Shown here piece by piece: positions 51,394 through 61,351 of a stretch of DNA of 64,000 nt (position 1 is its first letter; every line of letters starts with the position of its first letter). The translations under genes were made by a program, and so were the position numbers. This stretch comes from Oscillospiraceae bacterium (lineage in GTDB: Bacteria; Bacillota; Clostridia; UMGS1810): assembly GCA_015069015.1 (NCBI GenBank), contig SVJK01000002.1, positions 16,141 to 80,140 of the forward strand, given 5' to 3'. The notes beneath the pieces were generated by a model that was not told where the DNA came from, did not search any database, and worked only from the letters and a program-made list of their open reading frames with translations.

Positions 51394-52716
51394 ATGAAAA
51401 AACCAACATTTGCAATTGTAGGAAGACCAAATGTGGGCAAATCCACTTTGTTCAACAAATTAATCGGTGAACGTATCTCCATAGTGGAAGATACCCCCGG
51501 TGTGACAAGGGACAGAATATATGCAGAGGGTGAGTGGCTCACCAAAAAATTTGTTCTCATTGATACAGGCGGAATTGAACCCCAAAATGATGATATAATC
51601 TTAGAACAGATGCGCCGTCAGGCAGAGATTGCCATAGAAATGTCAGATGCCATAATCTTTATGGTTGATGTAAAAGCAGGACTCACATCATCTGACAAAG
51701 ACGTTGCCGCAATGCTCACAAAATCGGGAAAACCTGTTGTTCTTGTGTGTAACAAAGTTGATAACATCGGTGACGTTCCCATGGAGTTTTATGAGTTTTA
51801 TAATCTCGGTCTCGACGATCCCATTGCCATATCTTCAACTCACGGTCTCGGAACAGGAGACCTTCTTGATAAACTTTTCAGTTTTGTTGATTTTGAAGAT
51901 GGCGAAGATGAAGAAGATGATGCAATAAAAGTTGCAGTAATCGGAAAACCCAATGTGGGAAAATCATCTCTCATAAACAAAATTCTCGGAGAGAACAGGG
52001 TGATTGTTTCAAATATTGCAGGAACAACAAGAGATGCCATAGACACTCCCTATGAACGTGACGGCAAAAAATATGTTTTCATAGACACTGCAGGAATGAG
52101 AAAAAGGGGAAAAATAGACGAGGCGATAGAGAGATACAGCGTTGTTCGTTCCCTTGCCGCAATAGACAGATGCGATGTTGTTCTGATTTTGATAGATGCT
52201 CAGGAAGGCGTAACCGAGCAGGATACCAAAATTGCAGGATATGCCCACAATCAGGGTAAGGCAAGCATTGTTGTGGTTAACAAATGGGACCTTGTGGAAA
52301 AAGAAACCAACACGATGGAAAACTACAGAAAAGATGTGCAAAACGGTCTTGCATATATGACCTATGCCCCCATTGCTTTTGTTTCTGCTCTCACAGGAAG
52401 CAGACTCGGAAAGATTTTTGAACTCATAGAATATGTAAGCCAGCAACACGCAATGAGAATTTCAACAGGCGTTTTGAATGATATCTTAAATGAATCAATA
52501 ACAAAAGTTCAGCCACCTTCAGACAAAGGCAGACGTTTGAAGATTATGTATATTACTCAGGCTTCGACCAAACCGCCCACATTTATTCTCTTTGTAAACG
52601 ACAAAGAACTTGCTCACTTTTCATATATCAGATATATTGAGAATCAGATAAGGGAAACCTTTGGTCTGGAAGGAACACCGGTAAGATTTATTATCCGTGA
52701 AAGAGGAAAGGAATAA
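51394..52716 (+). CDS. der: Ribosome biogenesis GTPase Der
   Basis: Two GTPase domains: VGRPNVGKSTLFNKL and IGKPNVGKSSLINKI, with a KH-like C-terminus. Confidence 0.97.
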   Translation: MKKPTFAIVGRPNVGKSTLFNKLIGERISIVEDTPGVTRDRIYAEGEWLTKKFVLIDTGGIEPQNDDIILEQMRRQAEIAIEMSDAIIFMVDVKAGLTSSDKDVAAMLTKSGKPVVLVCNKVDNIGDVPMEFYEFYNLGLDDPIAISSTHGLGTGDLLDKLFSFVDFEDGEDEEDDAIKVAVIGKPNVGKSSLINKILGENRVIVSNIAGTTRDAIDTPYERDGKKYVFIDTAGMRKRGKIDEAIERYSVVRSLAAIDRCDVVLILIDAQEGVTEQDTKIAGYAHNQGKASIVVVNKWDLVEKETNTMENYRKDVQNGLAYMTYAPIAFVSALTGSRLGKIFELIEYVSQQHAMRISTGVLNDILNESITKVQPPSDKGRRLKIMYITQASTKPPTFILFVNDKELAHFSYIRYIENQIRETFGLEGTPVRFIIRERGKE

Positions 52717-52720
52717 TATT

Positions 52721-53341
52721 ATGAATTCTTATCTTGCTTTTTTCATATGTTCTTTAGTGGCATATCTTCTGGGAAGTGTCAACACTTCCATAATTGTGTC
52801 AAAACTCTTTGGCACATCTGATATAAGACAGCATGGAAGCGGAAATGCAGGCGCAACAAACACCCTGAGAGTTCTCGGAAAAAAAGCGGCGATTTTTGTG
52901 GTCATTGGTGATGCTTTAAAAGGTGTTTTGGCGGTTTTGTTTGCCGCATTTATGGCAAAGTTTTGCAAAAGACCTGATTTGTGCATATACCCTGCGGGAC
53001 TTTTTGTTGTTATAGGTCACGTTTTCCCTCTGTATTTTGGTTTCAGAGGCGGAAAGGGGATTATGACATCAATTGCAGTTGTTTTTACTCTTAGTCCTGA
53101 AATTGGCTGGATTCTTGTTGCGGTGTTTGCCGCAGTTCTTATTTGCTCAAACTATGTTTCCCTTTCATCCGTAATCGCAAGTATTGCATTTCCCATATTT
53201 GTATTGTGGCTTGAAAACGGAAACGACACCTTTTTCATATGCTCTCTTTTGATGGCGATTCTTGCAGTTGTAAAACACAGAACAAATATCATAAGACTTT
53301 TTAAAGGATGCGAATCAAAACTTATAAAGTCAAAAAAATAA
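52721..53341 (+). CDS. plsY: Glycerol-3-phosphate acyltransferase PlsY
   Basis: YLLGSVNTSIIVSKLFGTSDIRQHGSGNAGATNTLRVLGKKAA; GHVFPLYFGFRGGKGIMT. Confidence 0.95.
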   Translation: MNSYLAFFICSLVAYLLGSVNTSIIVSKLFGTSDIRQHGSGNAGATNTLRVLGKKAAIFVVIGDALKGVLAVLFAAFMAKFCKRPDLCIYPAGLFVVIGHVFPLYFGFRGGKGIMTSIAVVFTLSPEIGWILVAVFAAVLICSNYVSLSSVIASIAFPIFVLWLENGNDTFFICSLLMAILAVVKHRTNIIRLFKGCESKLIKSKK

Positions 53342-53359
53342 ACATCAGAGGTGAATCTT

Positions 53360-54001
53360 TTGAAATACAAATATTTTCTTTTTGATTTTGACGGGACACT
53401 TGTGGATTCCATGCCCGTATTTGTTTCTGTTATGCTTGGCATTTTGGATGAAAACAACATAAAGTATGAAGATGATATCGTAAAAATCATAACCCCTCTT
53501 GGTCTTATGGGAACGGCAAAATATATGATAAATCTCGGGCTTTCCATGACTCTCGATGAACTTGTGGGCGAGATGGGAAGAAAAATGTTTGATCACTACG
53601 CAAACACCATCCCTGCAAAGAATAATGTGTGTGAGGTTTTGAGAAAACTAAAAGAAAACGGAGCACACCTTAATGTTTTAACTGCAAGCCCTCATATCAC
53701 CCTTGATCCTTGTCTCAAGAGAATAGGTATATATGATTTGTTTGATAATGTGTGGTCATGTGACGACTTTAAAACCACAAAAGCAGATCCTGAAATATAT
53801 AAAATGGCTGCAGAGAAAATAGGCAGAGAAGTTAGTGATATTCTGTTTCTGGATGATAACTACAATGCTGATAAAACAGCAAAGTCAGCAGGTATGAAAG
53901 TCTGCGGTGTATATGATGAATCATCAAAGGACAGTATAGACGAAATTAAATATGTCACAGATCATTTCATATACGATTTTTCCGAACTTTTGGAAATATA
54001 A
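53360..54001 (+). CDS. HAD-family hydrolase
   Basis: FLFDFDGTLVDSMPVFVSVM..., NVLTASPHITLDPCLKRIG, DILFLDDNYNADKTAKSAG. TTG start after gaggtg. Confidence 0.88.
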   Translation: MKYKYFLFDFDGTLVDSMPVFVSVMLGILDENNIKYEDDIVKIITPLGLMGTAKYMINLGLSMTLDELVGEMGRKMFDHYANTIPAKNNVCEVLRKLKENGAHLNVLTASPHITLDPCLKRIGIYDLFDNVWSCDDFKTTKADPEIYKMAAEKIGREVSDILFLDDNYNADKTAKSAGMKVCGVYDESSKDSIDEIKYVTDHFIYDFSELLEI

Positions 54002-54024
54002 CATAGAATAACAGGAGTATTATT

Positions 54025-55020
54025 ATGTCAGAAAAAATTGCAATTATAGGCTCAGGCGGATGGGGAACAGCCGCCGCAGTACATCTCATAAAAAAAGGAC
54101 ACGATGTTACACTCTGGTCATGGCAGGAAGAAGAGAGTAATCTTTTGAAAAATGACCTTGAAAACAAGGCGTTTCTTCCGGGAGTGAAACTCAGTCCTGA
54201 AATTAATTTCACATCGGACATTTCCTGTGTGAAAGACAAAGACCTCGTTGTTTTGGTAACACCCTCAAAGGTGATTCGCCAGACTGCAAAGCAAATGAGT
54301 CCTCATATTACAGACGGAACAATTATTGTGATACTTTCAAAAGGAATTGAAGAAGGAAGCCTGAAACTTCTGTGTGATGTTGTAAAAGAAGAAATTCCAA
54401 ATGCAAAAGTTGCAGTAATGTCGGGCCCTTCTCATGCTGAAGAAGTTGCAAGAGGAATTCCCACAACCAACATAGCCGCATGTGAGGAAAAAGAATGTGC
54501 TCTCTACATTCAGAATGTTTTTATGAGTGAAACTTTCAGGGTATACACAGGCTCAGATGTGATTGGTGTTGAACTTGGCGGCGCTCTTAAAAATATAATT
54601 GCTCTTTGCGCAGGTATCATAGACGGCATAGGATATGGCGATAATACAAAGGCGGCACTTATGACAAGGGGCATAAAAGAAATTGCCCGTCTTGGCGAGG
54701 CGATGGGGGCAAATCCTGAAACATTTTATGGCTTAAGCGGAATAGGTGACCTGATAGTTACCTGTACAAGTATGCATTCCCGAAACAGAAGAGCAGGCAT
54801 AATGCTTGGTGAGGGTATGAAACTGGATGAAGTTCTTGAGAAGGTTCATATGGTTGTGGAAGGTGTTCAAAGTTGCACAGCGGCATATGAACTTTCAAAA
54901 AAATATAATGTGGAAATGCCCATTGTGGAAAAAGCATATGAAGTGCTTTATAAAAACAAATCTCCCAAAGATGCAACAGATGAACTTATGGGAAGAGATA
55001 AAAAAGAAGAAAATTTATGA
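54025..55020 (+). CDS. gpsA: Glycerol-3-phosphate dehydrogenase (NAD(P)+)
   Basis: [87 protein letters not shown]. Confidence 0.96.
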   Translation: MSEKIAIIGSGGWGTAAAVHLIKKGHDVTLWSWQEEESNLLKNDLENKAFLPGVKLSPEINFTSDISCVKDKDLVVLVTPSKVIRQTAKQMSPHITDGTIIVILSKGIEEGSLKLLCDVVKEEIPNAKVAVMSGPSHAEEVARGIPTTNIAACEEKECALYIQNVFMSETFRVYTGSDVIGVELGGALKNIIALCAGIIDGIGYGDNTKAALMTRGIKEIARLGEAMGANPETFYGLSGIGDLIVTCTSMHSRNRRAGIMLGEGMKLDEVLEKVHMVVEGVQSCTAAYELSKKYNVEMPIVEKAYEVLYKNKSPKDATDELMGRDKKEENL

Positions 55021-55037
55021 TATGGAGGAGTATGACA

Positions 55038-56369
55038 ATGATTAAACTTGACATTTCAAAATTAAAAGGTTTTGTATCTGATGCTGAAATTGCAAATATG
55101 AAACCGATAGTTGATTCAGCAGTAAATCTTCTGGATTCAAAAAAAGGCCCAGGTAATGATTTTCTCGGATGGGTAAATCTACCAAAAGACTATGACAAAG
55201 AAGAATTTGATCGCATAAAAAAGGCGGCAAAAAAGATACAGTCTGATTCAGAAGTTCTTGTGGTAGTTGGGATTGGTGGTTCATATCTTGGTGCAAGAGC
55301 AGCGATTGAAATGCTCACAGATTCTTTCTATAATCTCACAGCAGGAAAAAACACGCCCAAAATCATATATGCAGGAAATTCCATCAGTTCATCATATCTT
55401 GCTGACGTAATTGAACTTGTGAAAGATAAAGATTTCAGTGTTAATGTTATCTCCAAATCAGGCACAACAACCGAGCCTGCACTTGCATTCAGAATTCTTC
55501 GTTCAATGCTTATTGAAAAATATGGAAATGACGGTGCAAAAGAAAGAATATATGCAACAACAGACAAAGCAAGAGGCGCACTCAAAACTTTTGCGGATAA
55601 AGAAGGGTATGAAACATTTGTTATTCCCGACGATGTCGGCGGAAGATTTTCAGTTCTTACAGCCGTTGGTCTTCTTCCCATTGCCGCTGCGGGAATAGAT
55701 ATTGATGAGATGATGAAAGGCGCACAGGATGCGATGGATGAATATTCAAAGCCCTATGAAGAAAACATCTGTTATAGGTACGCCGCTTGCAGAAACATTT
55801 TAAACCGCAAAGGGAAAATGGTTGAACTTATGGTAAACTATGAACCCAGCCTCACATATTTTTCCGAATGGTGGAAACAACTCTACGGTGAAAGTGAAGG
55901 AAAAGATAACAGAGGAATTTTCCCCGCATCCGTAAGTTTTTCAACAGACCTCCATTCAATGGGACAGTATATTCAGGACGGTTCAAGAATTCTTTTTGAA
56001 ACAGTTTTAAATGTTGAAAAACCTAAAAAAGACCTTGAATTCCCCTTTGATGAGGATAACGTTGACGGACTCAATTTCCTTGCAGGAATGAATGTCAGTG
56101 AAGTAAATACAAAAGCATTTCTCGGAACGCTTCTTGCTCATACCGACGGAAATGCACCAAATATGATAATAAGTATTCCTGAAATCACACCATATTATTT
56201 TGGAAACCTTGTATATTTCTTTGAAAAGGCGTGTGCAATCAGCGGATACATTCTCGGTGTCAATCCCTTTGACCAGCCCGGAGTTGAAGCATATAAGAAA
56301 AATATGTTTGCACTCCTCGGAAAACCGGGATATGAAGAACTTTCAAAAGAACTTGAAGAAAGAATATAA
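55038..56369 (+). CDS. pgi: Glucose-6-phosphate isomerase
   Basis: [77 protein letters not shown]. Confidence 0.95.
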   Translation: MIKLDISKLKGFVSDAEIANMKPIVDSAVNLLDSKKGPGNDFLGWVNLPKDYDKEEFDRIKKAAKKIQSDSEVLVVVGIGGSYLGARAAIEMLTDSFYNLTAGKNTPKIIYAGNSISSSYLADVIELVKDKDFSVNVISKSGTTTEPALAFRILRSMLIEKYGNDGAKERIYATTDKARGALKTFADKEGYETFVIPDDVGGRFSVLTAVGLLPIAAAGIDIDEMMKGAQDAMDEYSKPYEENICYRYAACRNILNRKGKMVELMVNYEPSLTYFSEWWKQLYGESEGKDNRGIFPASVSFSTDLHSMGQYIQDGSRILFETVLNVEKPKKDLEFPFDEDNVDGLNFLAGMNVSEVNTKAFLGTLLAHTDGNAPNMIISIPEITPYYFGNLVYFFEKACAISGYILGVNPFDQPGVEAYKKNMFALLGKPGYEELSKELEERI

Positions 56370-56421
56370 AACCTAATTTAACATAATTAGTGTATTTATC
56401 GTTCAAAAAGCAGAAAATCTG

Positions 56422-56450
56422 TTGACAACCACGCCATAGGTTGGTAAACT
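56422..56450 (+). promoter_or_regulatory. Promoter of first GH88 gene, with inverted repeat in spacer
   Basis: TTGACA (56422..56427), 17 nt containing AACC...GGTT, TAAACT (56445..56450). Confidence 0.65.
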
Positions 56451-56482
56451 AAAGTAAATGATCCAATTCTAAGGAGGATATT

Positions 56483-57676
56483 ATGAAAAACAACGACAGA
56501 AGCGGTTTTTTACTCACTAAAGGCGAACCCGAACTTGAAAAACTTGTTCGTGAAACCCTTGATGACGCTCTCAAAACAGTTAAAAGAAACACAAAAAGAT
56601 TCAACGGTAATAACAACTATCCCGTTCAGGTATATAAAAACGGTGTATATGATGAAACAGACGGAGCAAGAGACTGCTGGACTCAAGGGTTCTGGCCCGG
56701 TCAGTTATGGCTTGCATATGAAATGACAGGCGATGAATATTACAGAGAAATTGCTGAAAAATATGTTGGACATATGTTTGACAGAGCATATAACAACTAT
56801 ATGCTCGATTTCCACCACGACATCGGATTTCTCTACACACCATCCTGCGTATCTGCCTATAAACTCACCGGCAACGAAACAGCTCTGAGAGCAGCCAAAA
56901 TTGCTGCATGGTCACTTTCAAGACGTTTCCGTCCAAAAGGTGAATTTATTCAATCAATAGGTAATGAATTTGATGAAAATTCATATAAGTTTATTGCTGA
57001 TACAATGCTCAATCTTCCTCTTCTTTTCTGGGCAACAGAAGAAACAGGTGAGCCAATGTATGCTGAAAGAGCACTCAAACATCTCAACACAACCATGAAA
57101 TATATGGTTCGTGAAGACGGCTCATCTTTCCACCATTTCAGAATGGACAGAGCAACAGGCGAACCTGTAAAAGGATTCACATGGCAGGGATATTCTGATG
57201 ACTCCTGCTGGACAAGAGGACATTCATGGATTGTATACGGTCTTGCAATTGCATACGGATACACAAAAGATCCTGAAATATACAAGAATTTCTGCAGAGT
57301 AACAGACTTCTTCCTCAACAATATGCCTCTTGATCCTGAAGATCTTGTTCCATACTGGGATTTCCACTTCAGAGAAGGGGATGTTGAAAGAGACGCATCC
57401 GCAGGTATCATTGTTTGTTGCGGTATTATGGAAATGGCACAGTTTGTATCACCTGAAGATGAAAAACTCAAAGGCTACATAGAAAAAGCCAAGAAAATGC
57501 TTAAAAACATTATTGAAAGATGCCATGTTCGTTCGGAAAGAGGAGAAGAAGGAATTCTCGAACATATTACAGATGCACTTCCTCAGGGTGTAGGTGAAGT
57601 TTGTGAGCCATATGGTGACTATTTCTTCATTGAAGCACTTATAAGAGCAATCACACCATGGAAGAGTTACTGGTAA
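56483..57676 (+). CDS. GH88-like unsaturated glucuronyl hydrolase (copy 1)
   Basis: (alpha/alpha) hydrolase signatures WTQGFWPGQLWLAYEMTGDEYYREIAEKYV, DFHHDIGFLYTPSCVSAYKLTGN, GYSDDSCWTRGHSWIVYGLAIAYGYTKDP. Confidence 0.9.
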   Translation: MKNNDRSGFLLTKGEPELEKLVRETLDDALKTVKRNTKRFNGNNNYPVQVYKNGVYDETDGARDCWTQGFWPGQLWLAYEMTGDEYYREIAEKYVGHMFDRAYNNYMLDFHHDIGFLYTPSCVSAYKLTGNETALRAAKIAAWSLSRRFRPKGEFIQSIGNEFDENSYKFIADTMLNLPLLFWATEETGEPMYAERALKHLNTTMKYMVREDGSSFHHFRMDRATGEPVKGFTWQGYSDDSCWTRGHSWIVYGLAIAYGYTKDPEIYKNFCRVTDFFLNNMPLDPEDLVPYWDFHFREGDVERDASAGIIVCCGIMEMAQFVSPEDEKLKGYIEKAKKMLKNIIERCHVRSERGEEGILEHITDALPQGVGEVCEPYGDYFFIEALIRAITPWKSYW

Positions 57677-57729
57677 TGAAAAAACATCTGATATAAATTT
57701 TGTATTCAGTTTTAAAATGAATCAATACA

Positions 57730-57768
57730 CAAGGCTGATTATTGCATCAATTGCAATAATCAGCCTTG
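57730..57768 (+). terminator. Terminator-like palindrome between GH88 copies
   Basis: CAAGGCTGATTATTGCA...TGCAATAATCAGCCTTG. Confidence 0.75.
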
Positions 57769-57878
57769 TTGTCTCTATGTTAAAAAAGTAACAAAGCATC
57801 AGATTTTGCTGATTTTCTCTTTTTCAATGCAGTTTTTGTCAATTAATTAATTTATTGCTTAAAAAATTTCAAAATCTA

Positions 57879-57907
57879 TTGACAACAGGGCTTTGCCTTG
57901 ATAAACT
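57879..57907 (+). promoter_or_regulatory. Promoter of second GH88 gene, with inverted repeat in spacer
   Basis: TTGACA (57879..57884), 17 nt containing AGGgctttgCCT, TAAACT (57902..57907). Confidence 0.65.
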
Positions 57908-57940
57908 AAAGAAAATATTTCATATTCTGAGGAGGATATT

Positions 57941-59131
57941 ATGAAAAACAACGACAGAAGCGGCTTCTTACTTGCCCAGGGCGATCCCGAATTTGAAAAA
58001 TTCCTTCGTGACACCCTTGAAGACGCCTTAATAACAGTAAAAAGAAAAATGAAGAGATTCAATGGTAAAACCTACCCCGTTCAGGTATATAAAGATGGTG
58101 TATATAATGAAACAGATGGTGCAAGAGACCCATGGACACAAGGGTTCTGGCCCGGTCAACTCTGGCTTGCCTATGAAATGACAGGTGACGAATCCTATCG
58201 TGAACTTGGTGAAAAGTATGTTGAAGACATGTATAACAGAGCCTTCAACAACTATATGCTCGACTTCCATCACGACATAGGTTTCCTCTATACACCCTCA
58301 TGTGTTTCAGCATACAAACTCACAGGAAATGAAACAGCACTCAAAGCTGCAAAAATTGCTGCATGGTCACTTTCAAGACGTTTCCGCCCAAAAGGTGAAT
58401 TCATTCAATCCGCAGGAGAAGAAATTGATCCAAAAGCATATAAGTTCATTGCAGACACAATGCTTAATCTTCCTCTTCTTTTCTGGGCAACAGAAGAAAC
58501 AGGAGAGCCAATGTATGCTGAAAGAGCACTCAAACATCTCAATACAACCATGAAATATATGGTTCGTGAAGATGGTTCATCTTTCCATCACTTCCTCATG
58601 GACAAGGCAACATGCGGCCCTGTAAAAGGTTTTACATGGCAGGGATATTCTGATGATTCCTGCTGGACAAGGGGACATTCCTGGATTGTATACGGTCTTG
58701 CTATTGCATATGGTTACACCAGAGATCCTGAAATGTATAAGAATTTCTGCAGAGTTATTGACTTCTTCTTTGACAATATGCCTCTCGATCCCGAAGATCT
58801 TCTCCCATACTGGGATTTCCACTTCAGAGAAGGTGATGTTGAAAGAGATGCATCTGCAGGTATCATTGTTTGCTGTGGTGTTATGGAAATGGCACAGTTT
58901 GTATCACCTGAAGATGAAAAACTCAAAGGATACATAGAAAAAGCAAAGAAAATGCTTAAATATATCATCGAGACATGCTATGTTTCTTCAGACAGAGGCG
59001 AAGAAGGTCTCCTGGAGCGTGTAACAGATGCACTTCCTCAGGGTGTTGGTGAAGTTTGTGAACCCTATGGTGACTATTACCTCATCGAAGCAATTGTAAG
59101 AGCAACAACTCCCTGGAAGAGTTATTGGTAA
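57941..59131 (+). CDS. GH88-like unsaturated glucuronyl hydrolase (copy 2)
   Basis: Near-identical long blocks with copy 1 (KFIADTMLNLPLLFWATEETGEPMYAERALKHLNTTMKYMVREDGSSFHHF). Confidence 0.9.
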   Translation: MKNNDRSGFLLAQGDPEFEKFLRDTLEDALITVKRKMKRFNGKTYPVQVYKDGVYNETDGARDPWTQGFWPGQLWLAYEMTGDESYRELGEKYVEDMYNRAFNNYMLDFHHDIGFLYTPSCVSAYKLTGNETALKAAKIAAWSLSRRFRPKGEFIQSAGEEIDPKAYKFIADTMLNLPLLFWATEETGEPMYAERALKHLNTTMKYMVREDGSSFHHFLMDKATCGPVKGFTWQGYSDDSCWTRGHSWIVYGLAIAYGYTRDPEMYKNFCRVIDFFFDNMPLDPEDLLPYWDFHFREGDVERDASAGIIVCCGVMEMAQFVSPEDEKLKGYIEKAKKMLKYIIETCYVSSDRGEEGLLERVTDALPQGVGEVCEPYGDYYLIEAIVRATTPWKSYW

Positions 59132-59158
59132 TATCAAATATTAATAAGTAATCTGAAA

Positions 59159-59192
59159 AGTGTCAGTATCCGTAATGATACTGACACTTTTA
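59159..59192 (+). terminator. Terminator after second GH88 gene
   Basis: AGTGTCAGTATCcgtaatGATACTGACACTTTT. Confidence 0.8.
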
Positions 59193-59210
59193 AATATAGT
59201 TGGTGATAAA

Positions 59211-61337
59211 ATGTTTGAAAATTCAAAATGGATTAAAATAGTTTATGAAGCCTATGATTCTGATTCTCAATTTCCAAATGAGGAAAAAAGTATTCTTTTC
59301 AGAAGAAATTTTCATTTGAAAAATTCAATTGAAAAAGTAATCTTAAGCATATGTGCTCTTGGTTTTGGTGAGTGTTTTGTCAACGGTGAAAGAATAACAG
59401 ATAACCTTCTGACGACTCCGTACACCCAATATGATAAAAAGGTGATATATCAGACATATGATATAACAGATTTTGTAAGGCCGGGTGAAAATGCAATAGG
59501 TGTTCATGTTGGTAACGGATATTATAATGACAATCTGCCAACATGGAAAGATAATGTTGCATCGTGGAAACATACCCCTAAACTTATAGCAGAAATCAGA
59601 GCAGAGTATATAGATATGTCAGAGGATGTGATTGTTACCGATGAAAGTTGGAAATCAAATTTTGGCCCTTGTGTTTTCAATCATGTGCGTCAGGGCGAAA
59701 TCTATGATGCATCTTTTCGAAATGACGGATACAGCCTTTGTGATTTTGACGATACATCCTGGAAAAACAGTTCAATAACCTTTTCGCCGGGAGGAGAACT
59801 TTCGGGAGAGGATACTGTGCCCGTAAGAGTTGTTGAAACCATATCTCCTGTAGGATATAAAGACGGCGTATATGATTTTGGTGTAAATATCAGCGGAAGA
59901 ATAAAGGTTAAGATGAGGGGAGAAAAGGGCAGAAAGGTCACATTTGGATATTATGAGATTGTGGATGATGATAACATCGATAGTTCAAATAATATGTATC
60001 TTGTAAAATATAATATGCCTGTATTAAATAAAAACATAGTAATATGTTCGGGGGAAGAAGATGAATATGCTCCTGTATTTTGTTATCATGGATTCAGGTA
60101 TGTGAGAGTTGATAATGCTCCCGCTGACATGGAAATTGTTGCAGAGTTTATTTGTTCCGACCTTGAAATGATTGGAAGTTTTGAGTGCAGTGATAAGATG
60201 CTTGAAAAGATACATTCTGCATCAGTTCGTTCCACACGGTCAAATTTTGTTGGTTTCCCTACAGATTGTCCTCACAGAGAACAAAATGGCTGGACAGGTG
60301 ATGCCCTTTGCTCTTTAGATCAGTCTCTTATGAATTTTGAAATGACAACAGCCTACAAAAAATGGCTTGGGGACTTCAAAGTTGCACAAAGACCATCAGG
60401 TCAACTTCCGGGAATTGTGCCGACTGCAGGTTTTGGATATAATTGGGGTTCAGGTCCTGCATGGGATAGTTGCATAATTCTTATTCCATATAAGCACTAC
60501 CTACACACCAAAAGCACAGAACTCATTGAATATATGTGGGATGCAATGGAGAAATATATGGGATATATCCAATCAATGTCAGATAATTATCTTGTAAACT
60601 TCGGACTTGGTGATTGGTGTCCCGTACGCCCTGAACATATGTGTCCGACAATTATCACAGACACAGCGTTTTTCTATGCAGATTCTGTAGCAATGGAAAA
60701 AATGGCAAAACTCACAGGGAGAGACTATTCGTGTTGGGGAGAACTTGCAAAGAATATCAGAAATGAGTGGAATTCAAAATTTGCAAAAGACGATACCTAT
60801 CACTCTTATCAGACATTTTTTGCCTGCGGAATATATAACGGACTTTTTGATGATGATAAAAAAGAAGAATATGCATCAAAACTTGCAAAACTTGTGGAAG
60901 ATAACGATTATCATATTGATTGCGGAATTCTTGGCACAAAATGGATTTTTAGTGCTCTTTCTGAACACGGGTATGAAGAAGTTCTCTATAAAATGGTGAC
61001 AAATCCATCGTTCCCAAGTTATGCTAATTGGATAATCAACGGTATGACAACACTTTGTGAAAGATGGGATATGAGTTTTTCACAGAATCATCATATGTTT
61101 AGCGAGGTGGATAATTGGTTCTACAGATATCTCGGTGGAATAAAGTTCACAGATGATGGTCTTGTAATATCTCCCGTATATCTGAAGGATGTTGAATATG
61201 TTAAGGTGACTCACAGGGGAATAACAGTTGAAAGAAAGGGGAAAGATGTAAAGGTAAAACTTTCCCAATGTGCACAAATCAAAATCGGGACACACAATGA
61301 AAAAGTTTGTCCCGGCGAATATTTATTTAAATTATAG
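59211..61337 (+). CDS. Alpha-L-rhamnosidase (GH78-like)
   Basis: RRNFHLKNSIEKVILSICALGFGECFVNGERI...YTQYDKKVIYQTYDITDFVRPGENAIGVHVGNGYYN; FVGFPTDCPHREQNGWTGDALCSLDQSLMNFE; LGDWCPV. Confidence 0.9.
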   Translation: MFENSKWIKIVYEAYDSDSQFPNEEKSILFRRNFHLKNSIEKVILSICALGFGECFVNGERITDNLLTTPYTQYDKKVIYQTYDITDFVRPGENAIGVHVGNGYYNDNLPTWKDNVASWKHTPKLIAEIRAEYIDMSEDVIVTDESWKSNFGPCVFNHVRQGEIYDASFRNDGYSLCDFDDTSWKNSSITFSPGGELSGEDTVPVRVVETISPVGYKDGVYDFGVNISGRIKVKMRGEKGRKVTFGYYEIVDDDNIDSSNNMYLVKYNMPVLNKNIVICSGEEDEYAPVFCYHGFRYVRVDNAPADMEIVAEFICSDLEMIGSFECSDKMLEKIHSASVRSTRSNFVGFPTDCPHREQNGWTGDALCSLDQSLMNFEMTTAYKKWLGDFKVAQRPSGQLPGIVPTAGFGYNWGSGPAWDSCIILIPYKHYLHTKSTELIEYMWDAMEKYMGYIQSMSDNYLVNFGLGDWCPVRPEHMCPTIITDTAFFYADSVAMEKMAKLTGRDYSCWGELAKNIRNEWNSKFAKDDTYHSYQTFFACGIYNGLFDDDKKEEYASKLAKLVEDNDYHIDCGILGTKWIFSALSEHGYEEVLYKMVTNPSFPSYANWIINGMTTLCERWDMSFSQNHHMFSEVDNWFYRYLGGIKFTDDGLVISPVYLKDVEYVKVTHRGITVERKGKDVKVKLSQCAQIKIGTHNEKVCPGEYLFKL

Positions 61338-61351
61338 GAAGGTGATATAAT

